DNA of 9,968 bases, taken from contig NZ_CALBEX010000441.1 of assembly GCF_937889215.1 (NCBI RefSeq), forward strand, positions 1 through 9,968, written 5' to 3'. The notes beneath the pieces were generated by a model. That model saw only the letters and a list, made by a program, of their open reading frames with translations. It had not been told where the DNA came from and made no database searches. The first letter of the stretch is position 1; every line of letters starts with the position of its first letter. This document shows positions 7,279 through 9,968 of the stretch, in pieces. The position numbers were made by a program, and so were the translations under genes. Source of the stretch: an uncultured Limnohabitans sp. Its GTDB lineage: Bacteria; Pseudomonadota; Gammaproteobacteria; Burkholderiales; Burkholderiaceae_C.

Positions 7279-7947
7279 TCACGCAATGTGGGGTGCAGAT
7301 GCAGACCATTGCACAGGGGCGGTGAAGGCCAGCGCTTGGTCGGTGAAGGGGTGAACGAACGCCAGCTCTTGCGCGTGCAGCAGCAGACGTGGGCTCATGG
7401 CCTGGATGTCGGGCGTGGCATACAGTGAATCGCCCAACATGGGGTGGCCAATGCTTTGCAGATGCACCCGCAGTTGATGGGTGCGGCCGGTGACGGGTTC
7501 GAGTTCGATCAAGCTGGCGTTATCACCCGTTTGCAGCACGCGCCAGCGGCTTTGGCTGGCCTTGCCGTCGGGGTGGATGATGTGGATTGGGCGGCGTTCC
7601 CAATCCAGCAAAATGGGCCCCTCAATGGTTCGCCAGCCGGCCTCGTCGGCCAGCATGGCCGATTGGGTTTGCACGGGTTGTCCTGCCACCACGGCTACAT
7701 AACGTTTTTTTACTTGGCGGGTTTCAAACAGCTTGTTCAGTCGCCGTTGGGCTTCGATGCCTCGCGCCATGATCAGCAGGCCTGAGGTGTCTTGGTCCAG
7801 GCGGTGCACCACCAAGGCCTCGGGGTAGCGGTCTTGTACACGTTTCGCCAAGCAGTCTTGCTTGTCTGGGCCACGACCGGGCACAGACAGCAGGCCGCTG
7901 GGTTTTTCAAGCACCAGCAGGTGTTCGTCTTCGTGGAGTGGGGTCAT
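7279..7947 (-). CDS. rluA: Dual-specificity 23S rRNA/tRNA pseudouridine synthase RluA
   Basis: RluA isomerises uridine to pseudouridine. E. coli RluA acts on 23S rRNA U746 and on U32 of several tRNAs. The 222-residue protein matches E. coli RluA in size (219) and in several blocks: EKPSGLLSVPGRG (14-26), HRLDQDTSGLLI (48-59) with catalytic Asp51, KKRYVAVVAG, EPVTGRTHQLRVHLQSIGHP, LGDSLYA and PRLLLHA. It has no N-terminal S4 domain, which argues for RluA over RluC or RluD. The start is the ATG at 7947, where the protein begins MTPLHEDEHLLVLEKPSG. The upstream ribosome site is weak (GAAG). It follows the 46-residue small gene on the same strand after 53 bases. Specificity is assigned by similarity alone. 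Confidence 0.92.
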   Translation of the reverse strand: MTPLHEDEHLLVLEKPSGLLSVPGRGPDKQDCLAKRVQDRYPEALVVHRLDQDTSGLLIMARGIEAQRRLNKLFETRQVKKRYVAVVAGQPVQTQSAMLADEAGWRTIEGPILLDWERRPIHIIHPDGKASQSRWRVLQTGDNASLIELEPVTGRTHQLRVHLQSIGHPMLGDSLYATPDIQAMSPRLLLHAQELAFVHPFTDQALAFTAPVQWSASAPHIA

Positions 7948-7981
7948 GCCGGCACTTCAAATCGCCTGCGCGCTGGGGTGC

Positions 7982-8000
7982 GGCTTGCAGGTGGCAAGCC
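7982..8000 (-). other. Perfect hairpin right after the small-protein gene
   Basis: GGCTTGC (7982-7988) and GCAAGCC (7994-8000) form a perfect 7-bp stem with a five-base loop. It begins directly after the stop codon of the 46-residue gene and ends 34 bases before the rluA start. Neither strand has a T-run after it, so it is not a standard intrinsic terminator. It may stabilise the small mRNA end or attenuate read-through into rluA. Confidence 0.4.
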
Positions 8001-8141
8001 TCAAGAGGGCTTGACTTTGCCGCGTGGGGCCACAAAAGTTGACGGCGCCATGGGGCGGTCCGAGGTGAACGTTTTGGGGGGAGACGTGTCTTTCTTTGGC
8101 TTTTTGGCCATTTTGTTGCTGCGTTGTTCGCCTTTGGCCAT
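8001..8141 (-). CDS. Small basic protein, 46 residues, function unknown
   Basis: The reading frame starts MAKGEQRSNKMAKKPKKD and ends APRGKVKPS. It is rich in Lys, Arg, Pro and Ser, hydrophilic, and has no signal peptide or membrane segment. It is supported by a good ribosome site (AAGGAA, 8147-8152) five bases before the ATG and by hairpins on both sides. The MAKG-QRSN-KKPKK pattern is one I recall from small uncharacterised proteins of other proteobacteria, which a search could confirm. The charge suggests binding to RNA or another polyanion, but that is a guess. Its neighbours, rluA downstream and a nitroreductase upstream, give no clear hint. Longer overlapping frames here (for example 7957-8163 on the same strand) look like shadows of it. 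Confidence 0.68.
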   Translation of the reverse strand: MAKGEQRSNKMAKKPKKDTSPPKTFTSDRPMAPSTFVAPRGKVKPS

Positions 8142-8146
8142 GGTGT

Positions 8147-8152
8147 TTCCTT
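8147..8152 (-). promoter_or_regulatory. Shine-Dalgarno AAGGAA of the 46-residue gene
   Basis: Read on the - strand, AAGGAA lies five bases before the ATG at 8141. It is among the better ribosome sites in this window and the main reason for accepting the small gene and its start. Confidence 0.6.
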
Positions 8153-8193
8153 GAGGGCGTCATCCCGGATTGGGAGTGGCTTGATGTTAATGC

Positions 8194-8220
8194 ACAAAGC
8201 CGCAGAGTCTGCGGCTTTGT
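8194..8220 (-). terminator. Strong hairpin, probable terminator of the nitroreductase gene
   Basis: ACAAAGCCGCAG (8194-8205) and CTGCGGCTTTGT (8209-8220) form a perfect 12-bp stem with a three-base loop. It lies 67 bases past the nitroreductase stop and about 50 bases before the small gene. On the - strand the stem ends CTTTGTGCATTAA, so the T-tract is weak. It is near symmetrical and could act from either side. Position and stem quality favour termination between the two genes. Confidence 0.6.
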
Positions 8221-8287
8221 TGGCTGATTTGTGCCCGCCCAAGTGGCGAACTGTGTGTCAGATTGGGCCGCGAAATCAGTGGCAGGC

Positions 8288-8926
8288 TTACTTGACTTCG
8301 GTCACAAACTGAGCGGTCGGGCGGCGCACCTTTTTGAGGGTGGCCAGCCAATCGCCTTCGCTGGCGCGGTAACCCAAGGGCACGATCACCACGCTGCGTA
8401 AGCCTCGGGCGCTCAGGCCTAAAATTTCGTCAACAGCTTTGGGGTCAAAGCCTTCCATGGGCGTGGCGTCCACCTCTTCGAAGGCAGCCGCGATCAATGC
8501 AGCACCCAGACCGATGTAGGCCTGACGGGCCGCGTGCTCGAAGTTCACCTCGGGCGTGCGGGCCGGGTAGTTTTTGAGCAACATTTGGCGGTAGTTTTCC
8601 CAGCCTTCGTTGGTGCCGCCGCGCTGCGCGTTGGTCATGTCAAACATCATGTTGATGCGCTCGGCAGTGTAGTTGTCCCAGGCGGCAAACACGAGCAGGT
8701 GCGAGCCGTCGGTGATTTGGGCTTGACCCCAGGCTTTGGGCTTGATCTGTTCACGAACCGCAGCATTGGTGACAGAGATGATTTCGAAGGGCTGCAAGCC
8801 GCTGGAGGTCGGTGCCAAGCGGGCGGCTTCGATGATGCGGTCCACTTTGTCTTGGGGGACGGACTTGGTCGGGTCCATCTTTTTGCAGGCGTAGCGCCAC
8901 TCGAGTTTGTTCAGCAAATCAGACAT
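8288..8926 (-). CDS. NAD(P)H-dependent nitroreductase, NfsB-like
   Basis: This family of FMN-containing homodimeric cytoplasmic enzymes uses NAD(P)H to reduce nitroaromatics, quinones or flavins; the natural substrate is often unknown. The 212-residue protein has the family layout. An N-terminal FMN-binding segment WRYACKKMDP (10-19) is followed by APTSSGLQPFEII (38-50). The central helices carry YTAERINMMF, then HAARQAYIGLGAALIAAA, the block DATPMEGFD and the C-terminal VVIVPLGYR. Length and several blocks (APTSSG, PMEGFD) parallel E. coli NfsB (217 residues). I start it at the ATG 8926 (MSDLLNKLEW), which matches family starts, rather than the longer frame from 8986, whose first 20 residues look non-coding. 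It lies 69 bases after rluE on the same strand and may share its transcript. Confidence 0.93.
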   Translation of the reverse strand: MSDLLNKLEWRYACKKMDPTKSVPQDKVDRIIEAARLAPTSSGLQPFEIISVTNAAVREQIKPKAWGQAQITDGSHLLVFAAWDNYTAERINMMFDMTNAQRGGTNEGWENYRQMLLKNYPARTPEVNFEHAARQAYIGLGAALIAAAFEEVDATPMEGFDPKAVDEILGLSARGLRSVVIVPLGYRASEGDWLATLKKVRRPTAQFVTEVK

Positions 8927-8995
8927 TTTTTTCCGTTGAAGGGGTTGAAGAGGCTCGATTGTGGCCGATCGTTCGGATCGCCTCATTGGGCCCGC

Positions 8996-9532
8996 TCAGA
9001 CCGTGGCTTCTTGCCATGAACCGGAGGGCAGACCATCCAAGTTGTAAGGTCCCACGGCCGTTCGAATCAGGCGCAGCGTGGGCAAACCCACGGCCGCGGT
9101 CATGCGCCTGACTTGGCGGTTTCGGCCCTCGCGGATCACCAACTCCAGCCACGATGTGGGAATGTTTTGCCGCGCGCGAATCGGCGGGTCGCGTGGCCAC
9201 AGGTCAGCGGGCGGCTGCACCGCGCGGGCGCGTGCGGGCAGGGTGGGGCCGTCGTTCAGCGTCACGCCCCTTGCCAAGGCAGCCAGTGCTTTGTCGTCCA
9301 CCAAACCCTCGACCTGCGCCAGATAGGTCTTTTCCATCTTGAAGCGCGGGTCGGCAATGCGGGCCTGAAGCTGTCCATCGTCAGTGAGCAGCAGCAAACC
9401 TTCGCTGTCGGCATCTAGCCTACCCGCCACATACACATCTGGCAGGTCAATGTGCTCCCGCAGCCCACGCCAGCGCCCTTCGGGGGTGAACTGGCTGAGC
9501 ACGCCATAGGGTTTGTTGAAGCGGATCAGCAT
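8996..9532 (-). CDS. rluE: 23S rRNA pseudouridine synthase RluE
   Basis: RluE makes pseudouridine at position 2457 (E. coli numbering) in domain V of 23S rRNA. The 178-residue protein closely follows E. coli RluE from its catalytic core on. It shows [13 protein letters not shown] (4-16), [17 protein letters not shown] (34-50) with catalytic Asp40, [46 protein letters not shown] and [13 protein letters not shown]. It lacks the basic N-terminal extension of the E. coli protein (217 residues) and has no S4 domain. The ATG at 9532 fits the family start, although no ribosome site is clear before it. It is divergent from the SRAP gene, with 123 bases between them that must hold both promoters; no convincing promoter can be named there. 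Confidence 0.95.
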   Translation of the reverse strand: MLIRFNKPYGVLSQFTPEGRWRGLREHIDLPDVYVAGRLDADSEGLLLLTDDGQLQARIADPRFKMEKTYLAQVEGLVDDKALAALARGVTLNDGPTLPARARAVQPPADLWPRDPPIRARQNIPTSWLELVIREGRNRQVRRMTAAVGLPTLRLIRTAVGPYNLDGLPSGSWQEATV

Positions 9533-9655
9533 GGGCCAGCAAGTCTTGTCATTGAAGGCTGAGCGTATCAGGTCGTGCGCTCAGTTTCTGCAGGTCGGTG
9601 CCTTCAGACCCGACAAGTGTTGGTCGCCCCACAGCTGTCGGTTAGCATCAACCGC

Positions 9656-9968
9656 ATGAGCACCCAATACGAATGCCTGAAAAGCCCAGACTTGTACGCC
9701 GAGGCCTTTGGCATCGCCACGCCCGAAGCCCTGCTGGGCAAAGAAGTCTGGCCGCGTCAGCCGGGTTTTTTTATCCGCAAGGCGCTTGCGGCGTCTGAGC
9801 AAGCCTTGGCGTGCGCTCCTGTAACCACTCCTGAAACAGAAGCCACCTCCACGCCAGCACCTGCCAGCCAATGGGTGATGGAACTGGCCCAAGGTCAATT
9901 TGGCTTGGTGCCGACTTGGGTCAAGTCGGCATCGGACGCCAAACTGCGGTCAACCAAACTCGCGGTGA
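9656..9968 (+). CDS. SRAP (YedK/HMCES-like) family protein, N-terminal part, lacking Cys2; 3' end outside window
   Basis: SRAP proteins guard abasic sites in single-stranded DNA: after removal of Met1, Cys2 forms a thiazolidine cross-link with the abasic sugar. The frame is open from the ATG at 9656 to the window end (104 codons). It begins MSTQYECLKSPDLYAEAFGI and continues EVWPRQPGFFIRK, FGLVPTWVKSAS and KLRSTKLAV. These correspond to the family's N-terminal block, the P-x-x-x-FIR block and the G-L-x-P-x-W block; the N-A-R-x-E motif should follow just past the edge. The codon after the start is AGC (Ser) where the family has Cys, and the nearest cysteine is Cys7. Residues about 44-71 form a Thr/Ala/Pro/Glu-rich insert. 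In-frame GTG and TTG codons upstream are less likely starts. The family call is good; activity is doubtful. Confidence 0.82.
   Translation, partial: MSTQYECLKSPDLYAEAFGIATPEALLGKEVWPRQPGFFIRKALAASEQALACAPVTTPETEATSTPAPASQWVMELAQGQFGLVPTWVKSASDAKLRSTKLAV

Noticed and set aside
7059..7325. 88-codon + strand frame starting at 7059
   Set aside because: It overlaps the TPR start region and the rluA end, and its Cys-rich composition looks like an antisense reading.
7792..8154. 120-codon + strand frame across the rluA start and the small gene
   Set aside because: It spans two - strand genes and an intergenic hairpin; it has no ribosome site and shows no domain.
8966..8980. Short inverted repeat CGATC-GTTCG-GATCG between rluE and the nitroreductase gene
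   Set aside because: The stem is only 5 bp with no T-run; likely chance.

Overview
The window looks like ordinary chromosome from a betaproteobacterium of the Burkholderiales, most likely a Comamonadaceae relative (Limnohabitans/Rhodoferax-like). The basis is the glnA - small exported protein - ntrB - ntrC order, the fairly high-GC coding style and how the proteins read; this is inference, because no database search was possible. There are no rRNA or tRNA genes, insertion sequences, CRISPR arrays or phage genes.

Left part (1-4243, all + strand) is a nitrogen-control locus. It holds the C-terminal 262 codons of type I glutamine synthetase (glnA, cut by the window edge), a strong intrinsic terminator, a 220-residue exported coiled-coil protein, and the NtrB/NtrC two-component pair. 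NtrB senses nitrogen status through PII proteins. NtrC is a sigma-54 activator that in known systems controls glnA and other nitrogen genes. The exported protein overlaps ntrB by ATGA, so the two are probably translated together.

Middle part (4350-7060, - strand) is a two-gene cell-envelope unit. An exported TPR protein with a C-terminal NTF2-like (Cds6-type) domain is followed, with a TTGA stop/start overlap, by a membrane-anchored L,D-transpeptidase that also ends in an NTF2-like domain. The TPR gene carries a perfect in-frame 219-bp tandem duplication, which also duplicates the signal-peptidase site.

Right part (7279-9532, - strand) has the pseudouridine synthase rluA, a 46-residue basic small protein (too short for usual ORF cut-offs), an NfsB-type nitroreductase and the 23S pseudouridine synthase rluE. 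Divergent from rluE, at the right edge, begins a SRAP (YedK/HMCES-family) gene that runs off the window. Its second residue, normally the catalytic cysteine, is serine.

The observations most worth a second look are the tandem duplication, the Cys2-to-Ser change in the SRAP protein, the L,D-transpeptidase/TPR pair sharing an NTF2-like domain, the exported protein coupled to ntrB, and the unlisted small protein. None amounts to a clearly new system.
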